From assembly GCA_963971305.1 (NCBI GenBank), contig OZ020303.1, forward strand, positions 43,884,106 to 43,948,105: 64,000 nt of DNA. The letters are read 5' to 3'. Of this stretch, positions 24,557-34,034 are shown in pieces. Every line of letters starts with the position of its first letter. Position 1 is the first letter of the stretch. The stretch comes from Arcuatula senhousia (lineage: Eukaryota; Mollusca; Bivalvia; Mytilida; Mytilidae). The notes under the pieces were generated by a model, which worked only from the letters and a program-made list of their open reading frames with translations, had not been told where the DNA came from and did not search any database. The translations under genes were made by a program, and so were the position numbers.

Positions 24557-24825
24557 AAAAGAGAAAAAATATGTTCTGCTTCTCTAATTTTAATGCATGA
24601 TTCTTTCTAAACTGACATCTATAGATCCTAAGATAAGATGTCTGATGTGCCCCGAATTCTTCAGAACAAGTATGTCTGTAAAAAATCATGTGAATTTTAA
24701 CATTAATTTTAAAATCTTTCAAATTTTGAAATTGTGGCAAAAAAATATATTTTCAGATACGACTTGGATTGCAAAAGAATAAAACTTTTTTGGGATTCAG
24801 TTGGAAAAAGAAACCGAAGAAGTAA
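20391..24825 (+). CDS. Rac-like small GTPase, four exons, short basic tail without CAAX
   Basis: Exons are 20391-20573, 21917-22085, 24068-24201 and 24757-24825 (stop TAA), all GT-AG with consistent phase; 184 residues. The G domain is close to Rac1: P-loop GDGAVGKT (10-17), switch I PTVFDNY (34-40), DTAGQ (57-61), switch [15 protein letters not shown]4 C-K-S-D with D118, and G5 EASA near 146-149. Catalytic Gln61 and Thr17 are kept, so it should bind and cycle guanine nucleotide. Between D118 and the G5 Ser-Ala it is 10 residues shorter than Rac1, removing the Rho insert. The last exon gives [22 protein letters not shown] and stops: basic and aromatic, with no prenylation cysteine. Exon boundaries and phases match the RhoBTB-type gene at 59,090, so this is a duplicate lacking the BTB part. 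An alternative 3' end by unseen splicing is possible. Confidence 0.9.
20591..20798. mobile_element. Foldback MITE, PIF/Harbinger-like, right end truncated
   Basis: Starts GGGACGGACCATTTAACTTG right after a TTA, and its right arm (CCCCTTCAAGTTAAATG) is the inverted counterpart but lacks the outermost bases. A second copy at 43,390-43,744 keeps both ends and a TTA on each side, which fits PIF/Harbinger 3-bp duplications. This copy is in intron 1 of the short Rac-like gene. Confidence 0.75.
20818..21385. mobile_element. MITE-like element with ~35-bp inverted ends
   Basis: The left arm AGTCCGTTTGCGTTTTATAA then ATCAACGAAAA is inverted at the right as TTTTCGTTGATTTATAGAAC then TCAAATGGACT. It starts about 20 bp after the truncated MITE and has no coding capacity. 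Confidence 0.65.
22526..23932 (+). repeat. Modular repeat copy with a nested element, in intron 2
   Basis: Starts TTTTAGCTCGCGAGGGCCAT and ends CAGGTGAGCGATTCAGGC then GGGAGCCTCTTGTTTTA. Modules contain CCTATAGAATGAAAA and CAGCTGATTAATCTCTACGA-like phrases. A separate unit of about 500 bp with inverted AAGTCGCCCAAAAC/TTTTGGGCGACTT ends (about 23,234-23,727) is nested inside it. Confidence 0.7.
24491..24553 (+). repeat. (CT)n microsatellite
   Basis: An uninterrupted CT dinucleotide run of about 60 bp in intron 3 of the short Rac-like gene, roughly 200 bp before the last exon's acceptor. It extends the pyrimidine-rich tract. Confidence 0.95.
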
Positions 24826-25051
24826 AATCTTTCCGACCTGGGACGACGTGCTTTTATGTCAACGCTTGGATAAACATACTTTGCAGTGGCAGGTCCATGG
24901 GGTGTATTCCGGGAAACCCCGCTTTCTTCGGCAAATTTTGTTGTTTTCCTGTAGATTTTTTGCAAATTTTGGTCGGGAACTCTCCTTTCCTCCACAGTGG
25001 ACTGTTTGTGGATCATTACGGACAGAAAAATTGTTTTTCAATTAAAACTCA

Positions 25052-25057
25052 AATAAA
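25052..25057 (+). terminator. Candidate polyadenylation signal of the short Rac-like gene
   Basis: AATAAA 227 bases after the stop codon, followed by a T/G-rich stretch (TTTTGGTGCTTGTCTCTTGT). This supports the short four-exon gene as a complete transcription unit. Confidence 0.6.
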
Positions 25058-25668
25058 CTTTTGGTGCTTGTCTCTTGTAATATAACTCTACCATAACTCA
25101 ATCATATCTTTTAAGTAAAAACAAAATTACAGAACTTGGAGGAGGATCAATCTCAAATGTCCAAGAGAAAAAACACAACAAGGAAGACATACCGAAGAAT
25201 TTGAAGATCGCAATGATCCTGACTTGGTAAAGGCATTTTAATAGAAATCGTGGTTGAAACCATGTTTTATGGCACCAGACCCCCCTTCCATTACATTCTT
25301 AGGGTCCGGTAGTCACACAAAACACAACAACACGGTTGAAAGACATACATGTAACAAGATATATATATAGGCGATCATTTCAGTACAACAATCGGCCAAA
25401 CTCTTATCAAAACAAGAACTTATAATTTTATCTAACATAATTTTGAATTTTCAAACAATGTCCGATAACGAAGGAAGAATTTATTTTAGAGATTGTATGA
25501 GACTATTATCTTATAACCTTGGTTGACAGATGTGTAGGATAAAAAATCTGAAAATTTGTACATGCCCTGGCATATCGAAGAAGTTGTGAAATATACTAGG
25601 CACAAAAAGAAACGATACCAGCCAATGCTAATTCAACTAACTAAAATTTGATCGTCTCATAACTTTGT
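25058..25668. other. No recognised feature
   Basis: Intergenic sequence; no exon or structured repeat seen. Confidence 0.4.
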
Positions 25669-27304
25669 CAATAAAAAGCTTCGCCGAGCGCAGCATCATA
25701 CGACCGCAACATGTTGAACCCTGTACATTTTAGGCCCAATATGGATAGTCTATTGCTCTGGACACATGCAGCCCATGGTGGACTGACAAAGATTTTTGAC
25801 ACATGCTTCTCTGATGGACTTTCGACCCAGGGGGTAAAAATATAAATTTTCAATTTTGTATTCTACTCTTGAAAAGAATAATGTTTGGGGAAACAATGAA
25901 AAATTGAAGCAGAAATTTTTTTAAATTATGATTACGGCCCCTTTGGTAATGAGCGAAAAAAAGGTAGGGGTCGCAAAAATTTATTCTTAAATTTAGAATT
26001 GCTACTTGGCAAGGATGAAATTGTAATAAAAAAATTTAAAATCAGACCAGAAATAAAAAAAGTTACAATTTTGGTCCTTTTTGGTGCCTAATAACATAAC
26101 AGTAACAAGAATTTTAAAAAAATCAATTTCGGCCCCTTTTGGCCCCTTATTATGTAACAGGTGAAAGAGGGGTGGGGTTGCAAAAATAATTTCTCAAATT
26201 TGGATTCACTACTTGACAAAAAGAAACTTGCAAAAAAAAATTTCAAAAACAAACCAGAAATTAAAAAAGTTTTGATTACGGCCCCTTTTGGCCCCTAATT
26301 ACATAACAAGTGAAAAAGGGGATGGTCAAAAAATTAATTCTCAAATTTGGATCCGCTACCTGACAAGAATAAACTTGCAAAAAAAATTTTCAAAATCGGA
26401 CCACAAATAAAAAAAGTTTCGATTTTGGCCCCATTTGGCCCCTAATTACCTAATAGGGGAAAGGGGGGGGGGTCGCAAAAATTAATTCTTAATTGTGTAA
26501 ATGAGCTAAACATTTAAGCAAGCAACAGCTTCGCTCTACCTGCTATAGTTTTCATTTCATAGGCCAAAAACATGAAAAAAACATTATTTAAGGGGCTGTA
26601 GCACCTATAAGGGGTCATCTGACAACTTCGACCCTATGGAGTTTTTTGTAGAGCTAAATGAGCTGAACAATTAAGCAAGCAACAGCTTTTTGCTCTCTGC
26701 AATAATTTTCATACTTTGGGGCAAAAACATGAAAAAATGCTATTTTTCACCTTTAAGGGGCCGTAACCCCTATAAGGGGTCTTCTGACAACTTCGACCAA
26801 ATGGAGACTTTTGTAGAACTTTTGATTCTGAAGCAGTAGGGTGGCATCAGATTTCATCTATCTCTTATACTTTTTGAATTACAAGCCAAAAACAGTAGTC
26901 TGACCCCCATGGTCTATTTTTAGCCACGGCGGCCATGTTTTTTGACGAATCAGAAATCGAAACATTACTATAGTGCAGGACACCCTAATGATCAATCATA
27001 CCAAGTTTCATTAAATTCTGTTTAGTAGTTTCAGAGGAGAAGAATTGAAAAAGTTATTGTAAGAACAAACAAAAAAGTTGCAATTTTGGCCCCTTTTGGC
27101 CCTTAATTTCTAAACGAAAAAAGGGGGGACTCTCAAAATCAATCCCATCCATCCTTTAATGGTAAGAAATATCATTGTCAAATTTCATTGCATTTGGATA
27201 ACTAGAACTAAAGTTATCGTGTATACACTAAAGTTAACGGACGACGACGACGACGACAGCATCATACCATTATACGTCCGCAAATTTTTTGCGGTCGTAT
27301 AAAA
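25669..27304 (+). repeat. Dispersed repeat, ACGACCGCAA/TTGCGGTCGT family, copy 2
   Basis: Starts AATAAAAAGCTTCGCCGAGC and ends TTTTGCGGTCGTATAAAAA, with the terminal hairpin TATACGTCCGCAAA/TTTGCGGTCGTATA. It contains GGCCCCTTTTGGCCCCTAAT modules followed by blocks shared with the GCTCACCTGG family (TAAGCAAGCAACAGCTT), so it is mosaic. Confidence 0.8.
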
Positions 27305-28426
27305 ACCCATATTGACCTGAAATTTTCAAAGAATGGAAAGTGAACCTTCCCTAACTATTTAAGGTAAAATCCAAAATTTTTACACGTCTCAACTGACGAG
27401 TTTGAAATTTCAAAACTATTTTTTTCATGCATAAATAAGTTGGGAATTTTAAGTGAATTTTTGAATCAGTTGGCATATGGCTTTAAAATTTATACCTTTT
27501 TGGACTAAAAATATTAATAAAATAATGCGTCTTTAGAAAATGTATTGCAATTTTGAATGCGATTTGTTTTACTTCCTGGATCCAGTCATTCGGTTTCAAA
27601 TAAGCAATTAACATCTTTTATGAATTTTAAGATTTTGAAACCGACGTGTATTCGGTGTTTTTTTTTATCTATTATTCTGGAAAATATATTGAAAGAATCT
27701 ATCTGCACAATACGAAATATTTTTGACAGAGAAGAAAACATCCATATATCTAAAAGTGAGTTTAAGGACCTACCTTATTTCATATTCTTGTCTCGTTAGA
27801 ATATAACAACAAGTCACCAAAAAAAGGAGCATAGTTTGTGCTCATTAGAAGGCCAATATGTTGCTGAAAATCTTTCCTCCAAAAGCGACAAATATGTTGA
27901 AAATAAGGAAATCAAGTCTACCGCAAACTTTGTCTAACGTGTAGAAAATCTTAAATTTATAAGATGTTTTGGAGAAAAATGAACATTTATATCTTTAAAC
28001 AACAAAGAAATGCATCTTTGTTTTTGCCTTTTCTAGCGTGTTTGAATGCTATATAGTACTTTCATGTGTTGTTATCGTTCGTGATTTCCGGCTTTGTCTC
28101 TGATCATTCCGACTTTTAAAATTCCAATTACCTCCTTAGTACCTATTTGTCAACCGAAATCAAAATTTTGAAGAAAATTTTACAATAATCAAAGAACACA
28201 TTGATGAAATTTTTCAATTAAATATAAAAGTTTTCCTATCATAACAAACGCTTTCCCTTATCTTTATTTTTACATTATGTCACAATTTTTATATTCATAA
28301 TTTTGACAATTAGCTAAACTGGCAATGTAAAATATGAATAAACTTTTTCGTGTTTTTTACTTAAAGCTGTAAATAAATTACAGTACGTACCAAAAAGACC
28401 ATGTAGTTTCTAAGTTAAAATGAACA
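27305..28426. other. Intergenic, includes 3' flank of the ECHDC1-like gene
   Basis: No exon recognised. A minus-strand AATAAA (plus TTTATT near 28,263) is a weak candidate polyadenylation signal for the ECHDC1-like gene. Confidence 0.4.
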
Positions 28427-31400
28427 TTAATGTTTTATATTTCTATTGAAAGCGTCAATGTTCGCTTTGCTACCCCAAAGTTCTGAAAAAAGTTTTCTCT
28501 CTGCCATCTTAGAATCCTCCAACGATAAAGAGCACGCAGCAACTGTCATTGATTTAAGGTTCATAAGCACTTGAACATCGGCTCTACAAAATTGTTCCAT
28601 CCAGGCTTTGGTTAAATCTAACATGTTTTCCGACTTTGGAAATATTTCGTTGACTAAACCTAGCCTCTTACATTCAATAGCATCCATCACCCTGGCCGAG
28701 GCAAGAATATCTAAAGCTCGAGACCGACCTAGTTTCCGGACAAGATGAGTTCCACCACCCCATCCAGTAATCACGCCCATTCTAGCTTGAACAAAGCCCA
28801 GCCTTGCCGACTCGCACATAACAATAAAATCACATTGTACCGCTAATTCAGCTCCTCCACCAAGGGCGTTGCCGTCAACCATTGCTACGCTGATCATGGG
28901 TAAATCTGCAAATTGCTGCATTGTCTTACCCATTAGACATGACATTTCGTACCCTAACTCATTCGTCTGTATATTTTTTACTGTCTCTAAATCGCCACCA
29001 GAACAAAAAGTACCCCCATGCCCTCGTAAAATCACACCTTTTCCATTTTGCCATGCTTGAAGGTCACCAACAATATCCTTGAGGTCACACATCATAGAAC
29101 CTAGTCAAATAAAAAAAAAGAAATGAACAAGAGCAAGAATTCAAAGTATTCGATAATCAATGAAAGCTATAAAATAGTCAGTGTAATTTAAAACTCTTGT
29201 GTTCTTCCTGCCACAGGCATATGTAGGTTGATCTTAATCATAATTTTGGTTCCAGATCGGCGTATTTTGGTTTAATTGGGTTATGTTCTATTTTTATATA
29301 GTGTTTGGCATTTTTGTTATTTTGGGTAGAGCGCCTCTGGTGAGTCTTGGAAAGACGAGGCCTGTGTCAGGCGTAGTAAAATTTATTGCCTAAAAACCTG
29401 TTGTAATTTTCAATATTTGAAAAACAGTGGTCATGCGTTATGACTACCATATGGTATAAAGTTCACAATTTAAAATAAAAAAAATCTGCAATAAAAAGCT
29501 TCGCCGAGCGCAGCATGATACGACCGCAACATGTCAAACACTGTACATTTTAGGCCCAATATGGATTGTCAATTGCTCTGGACATGCACATGCAGCCCAT
29601 GGTGGACTGACTAAGTATTTTGACACATGCCGCCTTTGGTGGACTATCCATCCACGTTTCACAAGAAATTCATTCTTTTTTTTTCAAAAGTAGACTCAAA
29701 TAATTGAGTAACAAAAGCATTACCCCTTATCACTTTTGCTCCTTTTGGCCCCTAGCAGCAATTAAGGGGAGAGAAGTGTTGCAAAAATTACATTCAATTT
29801 GGTAAATTCACAACAAGAATTTATTTGCAAATAATTACATTCTAATTTATAACGACCATTTCGATTGGTTAATAATGCAGTTTTATTTCTCGATAAAACT
29901 CACTAGCACGTGCTACCTTAACAACGACTTGCGCGGAGTAATTTTAAAAAAGATAAACCATGCATTTCGTGCAATTTTCTGTGCAAACATTTCATATATT
30001 CTATCGGAATGTAATTATATACATTGAATGCAATATTTTTGAGTTTTATTGGTGTGTAAAAGCGTGGACCTTTGCGCACATTTTCAACATGATACCGCGC
30101 TTCATTAAAAATGTGCTTAAGTCCACGCTTTTACACAACAATAAAACTCAAAAATATTGCATTCAATGTATAAAAACAAAATTGGAAAATTGAAATTGGA
30201 CAATAGATAAAAGTTTCAACTTTGGTTCCTTTTGGCCCCTATTCCAAAATTAGGGGGGCTAAAACAATAATTAATCCTCAATTTTCTGTCCACCATTTGA
30301 CAAGACGACCATTTTTTGCCCCTTTTAGGCCCCTTAAATCTAAATGAAAAAAAGGAATCCCCCAAAATAAATCTCTATTATGGAAAAATGTAAAGGCAAT
30401 TCATTGTCAAATTTCATAACAATTGACCAACCAGAACCAAACTTATTGTGGGATGAAGTAAATAATTTGAATTTTTTGCCCCGTTTTTGGCCCCTAATTT
30501 AAAAACAAATAAAGGGGAGACCCCCAAAATCAATCCCATTCATCCTTTTATGGTATGAAACAATATTGTAAAATTTCATAGCATTTGGTTAACCAGAACA
30601 AAAGTTATTGTGGGAACAAACAAAAAAGTAGCATTTTTGGCCCCTTTTGGTCCCTAATTTCTAAACCAAAAAGGGGGACCCTAAAAATCAATCCCATTCA
30701 TCTTTTTATGGTAAGGAACATCATTATCAAATTTCATAGCAATCGGATCACTAGAACTTAAGTTATTGTGGGAACACTAAAGTTAACAGACAACGCAGAC
30801 GACGACGACGCGGACGACGACGACAGCATCATACCATTATATACGTCCGCAATTTTTTTGCGGTCGTATAAAAACGATGTTAATTTTACTTTATAACTCC
30901 TTTCGTTTGTGAAAATGAATACATGTATACACTTTAATGAAAGGTTTGTGAAACAGGGAAATGATCAACTTATTTCTCAAATAAATTTTACCAGAAACTG
31001 CATTCTTTTTGTTCTTGTTCTCTAGTGTAACTACTGCTATTCCAGACTTTTCATCTTTGATAAGGGTTACTTTCCCGCTCTTCAATGTCTTGATAAATAC
31101 TTCAAATTTCTCCCTGCTATTTGAACATGTGCTGTTACAACGCTTTAAGCCTGGAAATCGAACCAAAATCTGCAGTTATTCCATCATATTTTTTGTAACA
31201 CCTCATACACAACATTGCCAAAAAGAATGACAAGGTAATCATTAACAACAAACAATAACAACAACAACAACAACAAAAGACGCGAACGTCTACAAAAGCG
31301 TATTGCAATCCTCGCTTGTTTGGCCATCTATGACTGTCTGTTTCAGAAATCAAATTTTAAGCCTGTTAATGCACTGAACCTGTCAGCTGTAAGTGTTTTT

Positions 31401-32930
31401 AGTTGTGCACTGACACAAATTAATCATAATATTTACACAGGCAAATTTGGCTCACATGAGTTTCACATGAAAAAGTTCACATGAAATTCACCCGAATCGA
31501 GCTTATACGTGAAACTCACATGAAAAAGTTCACGTGAATTTCACGTGAAATGAGCTTTCACATGAAATTCACATGAATCTCACGTGAGTTTCACGTGATA
31601 TTCACGTGAATCTCACATGAAAACACTTCACATCAATTTCACGTGAAAAGTTCACATCAATTTCACGTGAGCCAGTTTCATGTGAAACTCACATGATTTT
31701 CATGTGAAATTCACGTGAGATTCACATTAATATCACGTGAAGCTCGATTCATGTGAAACTCATGTGAGCCAAATTTGCCTGTGTACATGTCATATTTAAA
31801 TTTAGATTCAAAATATTTTTTGGGAAAAGCGAAGCCCCATTTCGAGATGAATTGACTTCTGCTTAAAAAAAACCACTAGTTTCATTTTTTCCCATACTAC
31901 GACATACCTTTAGCGTATTCTATATTGACTCTTCTAATGTTGTGTATCACTCTATTCATTATTTTTAAAATGAAGTTCAAACTGGAATTTAAAAAGATGC
32001 ATCAAATTGTAAGTACTGTTACACTTGTTATGACAGAAAAAAAAAATAGCAGAAGCATCAAAAACAAACTGTAAGCCATTCTGGAAACATGTGAACTCTC
32101 AGATTTCCGAAACAGCTCAATCAATACATAGAAAAAATAAAAAAGTATAGAAGTAAATATCTAGATCTAAAATTCGTTACTTCTTTTATCTTATGTCACG
32201 GGGTGGGGTGGGGGGGGGGGGGCTAACTTCCATTATGAAGGTAGGTACATATGTGCAGCCTCAAAAGGTCTACTTTTTGGAGTGTGCAATATGTGAAAAA
32301 GGTGGAAATTTCAGATGTTGTATATATGACAGATAAGGTGCACTTTTCACAAATTTCATCTATCAATAGAAAAAAAAATGAAACCCAGCGTCCAAACCTG
32401 CCTCATAACAATCTTAACTGTATATGTTATTGGCATATATCTCACCTATTAAAATTTAATTTTAGCAGATTATCTTTAAAATCTGTAAATTTTAAGCATA
32501 CTAATAAATTATATCAGCAGTTGCTATATCTGCACATTTATAGTTTATTCGTATATAAATGGATGTCATTTTTTAGCAGGCGTATATATGAAAACATTTC
32601 AGGGTCGCACACCTGTACCCTACAATAATCTGTGAAATTAACCCCCCCCCCCCCGTGTCTTATGCTTGCACTTTATTTTCTGACTTTTTTCTTTCTGTTC
32701 AAGTGGCTACAAAAAAAAGCGGCGATATAGGAACATTTTTATTTGAAATGTATATACTAATTTTCATAAACCAGAGACTATAGTTAATATAGAAAAAAAA
32801 TATGTTTTCAGCTATAATTGAAATAAAAACAAAAAGCTGAAACTCAGGATATACCTGGTATCTGGAGTGTTGTCCACTCCGAGTAACACACAAATCGATT
32901 CCAATCATTTTTACTAACACCGCTAGACAT
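28427..32930 (-). CDS. ECHDC1: Ethylmalonyl-CoA decarboxylase-like crotonase, three exons
   Basis: Exons on the minus strand: 32855-32930 (ATG at 32930), 30992-31150 and 28427-29100 (stop TAA), with GT-AG junctions and matching phases; 302 residues, near human ECHDC1. The crotonase (enoyl-CoA hydratase/isomerase) fold is clear: GIAVVTLEN and NAVSGSMM around residues 66-82, the CoA/oxyanion segment GTFCSGGDL near 108-116, the second segment GNALGGGAE near 155-163, CDFIVMCESARLGFVQARMG, and a C-terminal LFSELWG. ECHDC1 decarboxylates ethylmalonyl-CoA made by side activity of acetyl-CoA carboxylase, a metabolite-repair role. Exon 1 (MSSGVSKNDWNRF...) was picked because its donor phase fits; its sequence is not conserved enough to prove, so the true N-terminus is less certain than exons 2-3. 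Both introns carry mobile elements. Confidence 0.88.
29490..30874 (+). repeat. Dispersed repeat, ACGACCGCAA/TTGCGGTCGT family, copy 3
   Basis: Has the same 5' start (AATAAAAAGCTTCGCCGAGC) and the same end (TTTTTTGCGGTCGTATAAAAA, with terminal hairpin) as the copies at 6,699 and 25,669. It includes (GAC)n just before the hairpin. It lies in intron 2 of the ECHDC1-like gene and is interrupted by a foldback at 30,015-30,172. Confidence 0.8.
30015..30172. repeat. Large imperfect hairpin (foldback)
   Basis: The left arm runs TTATATACATTGAATGCAAT, ATTTTTGAGTTTTATTG, GTGTAAAAGCGTGGAC. The right arm is its reverse complement (GTCCACGCTTTTACAC, CAATAAAACTCAAAAAT, ATTGCATTCAATGTATAA) with very few mismatches. 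The arms are ~55 bp and the loop ~45 bp. It is nested inside the dispersed repeat and could be a young foldback MITE. Confidence 0.9.
31436..31783. mobile_element. MITE built of CACGTG/CATGTG palindromes
   Basis: A 348-bp element. It begins CACAGGCAAATTTGGCTCAC and ends GTGAGCCAAATTTGCCTGTG, with TA on both sides (31,434-31,435 and 31,784-31,785), as expected for Tc1/mariner-type MITEs. The interior is almost entirely variants of a ~11-bp TTCACGTGAAA word; I count about nine exact CACGTG sites plus many CACATG/CATGTG. It sits in intron 1 of the ECHDC1-like gene. CACGTG is the canonical E-box bound by bHLH factors. Confidence 0.92.
32197..32657. mobile_element. MITE with CACGGGG/CCCCGTG ends and G/C homopolymers
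   Basis: The ends are CACGGGGTGGGG then a long G run at the left and a long C run then CCCCGTG at the right. The flanks TCTTATGT (32,189-32,196) and TCTTATGC (32,658-32,665) match at 7 of 8 positions. Inner arms share TTATGAAGGTAGGTACATAT/GTAGGGTACAGGTG-like sequence. The 125-codon open frame inside has no family resemblance and is taken as incidental. Located in intron 1 of the ECHDC1-like gene. Confidence 0.78.
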
Positions 32931-33964
32931 TTTTTCCTATTACTTCAACAGCATTATCACTACCAATATACAAAACTTTTGGCACGTCACTGTAGAAGCG
33001 AATCTAGTAAAATAATAATTCTAATAACCAATAGGGCTGAAGTCCCTTAGAATAAATGAATATGAAAAATTCCTAACCATTAGAATCCATTCTTGTTATT
33101 AAAAATAACCTGGCTCGATTAGCGTGTTCTGAAGATTTTTACCCAAAGGTTTAAACAATTTCTAGGCTAGCCTGGCGACTAACAGCGCTTATAGTACTAT
33201 GATTTCTAATTACGTATTGTACCGGCCGGGTATTGTAATGCTTTTCATGGTTCAATTGTATGACATTATGTCATACACACTAGAGTGTACGATCATGTAC
33301 ATACGCATTTCTACAACTTTGTCGTCTGTAGGTGACCGTAGTGTATATTTTGGTCGTTTCGCTCAGTCGTTTTATCTTGTTTACTTTCATAAACGATGTA
33401 TATATGTATGATTATATATTTAATTTATATCTTTTACACAGGGCACACACACAGAGTGCAAACATGATTATTAAAGAAAAATCGATCAATAAAGTTAATT
33501 TACAGTTCACTTACGAGAGTGCTAAGATTATATCCGAACAAAATTTCGTCTATTATCAAATAGTAAATGTAAGCTTTTCTACGGCGCGCCTATCGGGTCA
33601 TGTACGGGATAATATGATTAAGGCCCTGCCTTTTTAGCGAGCATCCAAAATCTATATACCCTTTAAAAATAAATCCATGTGCTCGACCGGCTAAGTGTAA
33701 CGTAAAAATCAGTGTTTTATTTGAAGCATTGGTAACAGAAGGTAGGCCTACATTAAGAAACTTGGCGGAAAAAAAAAGGGTAAAGTAAAAATATCATGCA
33801 GGATTGAGGAAAGTGAGTGAACCCCCACAGTACAGGATCATGAGGATAGAACTCTTCTTTAATTTTCAGGTAAGAACCTTTTATTTATTATTATGAGAAT
33901 GTTTTATTCAGTAAATTGATGTATTTCTTTATCTGACTTAGAATTTAACAAAGCTTGTCAGTAT
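32931..33964. other. Upstream flank of the ECHDC1-like gene; no gene recognised
   Basis: Contains the presumed promoter of the minus-strand ECHDC1-like gene. Open frames at 33,199-33,637 have no visible domain. Confidence 0.4.
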
Positions 33965-33965
33965 T

Positions 33966-34034
33966 CACAGTGTATAACCGGACAGTGGCCGATCACGGAA
34001 GTTGCCCACTGTCCGACGCTAAAATCTTAGTTGA
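33966..34034 (+). repeat. Left terminal inverted repeat of the 14 kb element
   Basis: Starts CACAGTGTATAACCGGACAG. It contains its own perfect 10-bp palindrome, CGGACAGTGG (33,979-33,988) and CCACTGTCCG (34,006-34,015), separated by 17 bp, and ends CTAAAATCTTAGTTGA. Additional TCTGTCCGAT sites follow at 34,401 and 34,457. Confidence 0.92.

Noticed and set aside
24734..25085. Overlapping 94-103 codon frames around the last Rac-like exon
   Set aside because: They are out-of-frame shadows of the real last exon and its 3' untranslated region.
30891..31166. Independent ECHDC1 start at 31,166
   Set aside because: That codon is TTG, and the segment begins after a splice acceptor (TTTCCAG) at 31,151-31,152; a phase-matched ATG exon exists at 32,855-32,930.
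32251..32628. 125-codon open frame on the plus strand
   Set aside because: It lies entirely inside a MITE with a 7/8 target duplication, in an ECHDC1 intron, and shows no domain or family resemblance.
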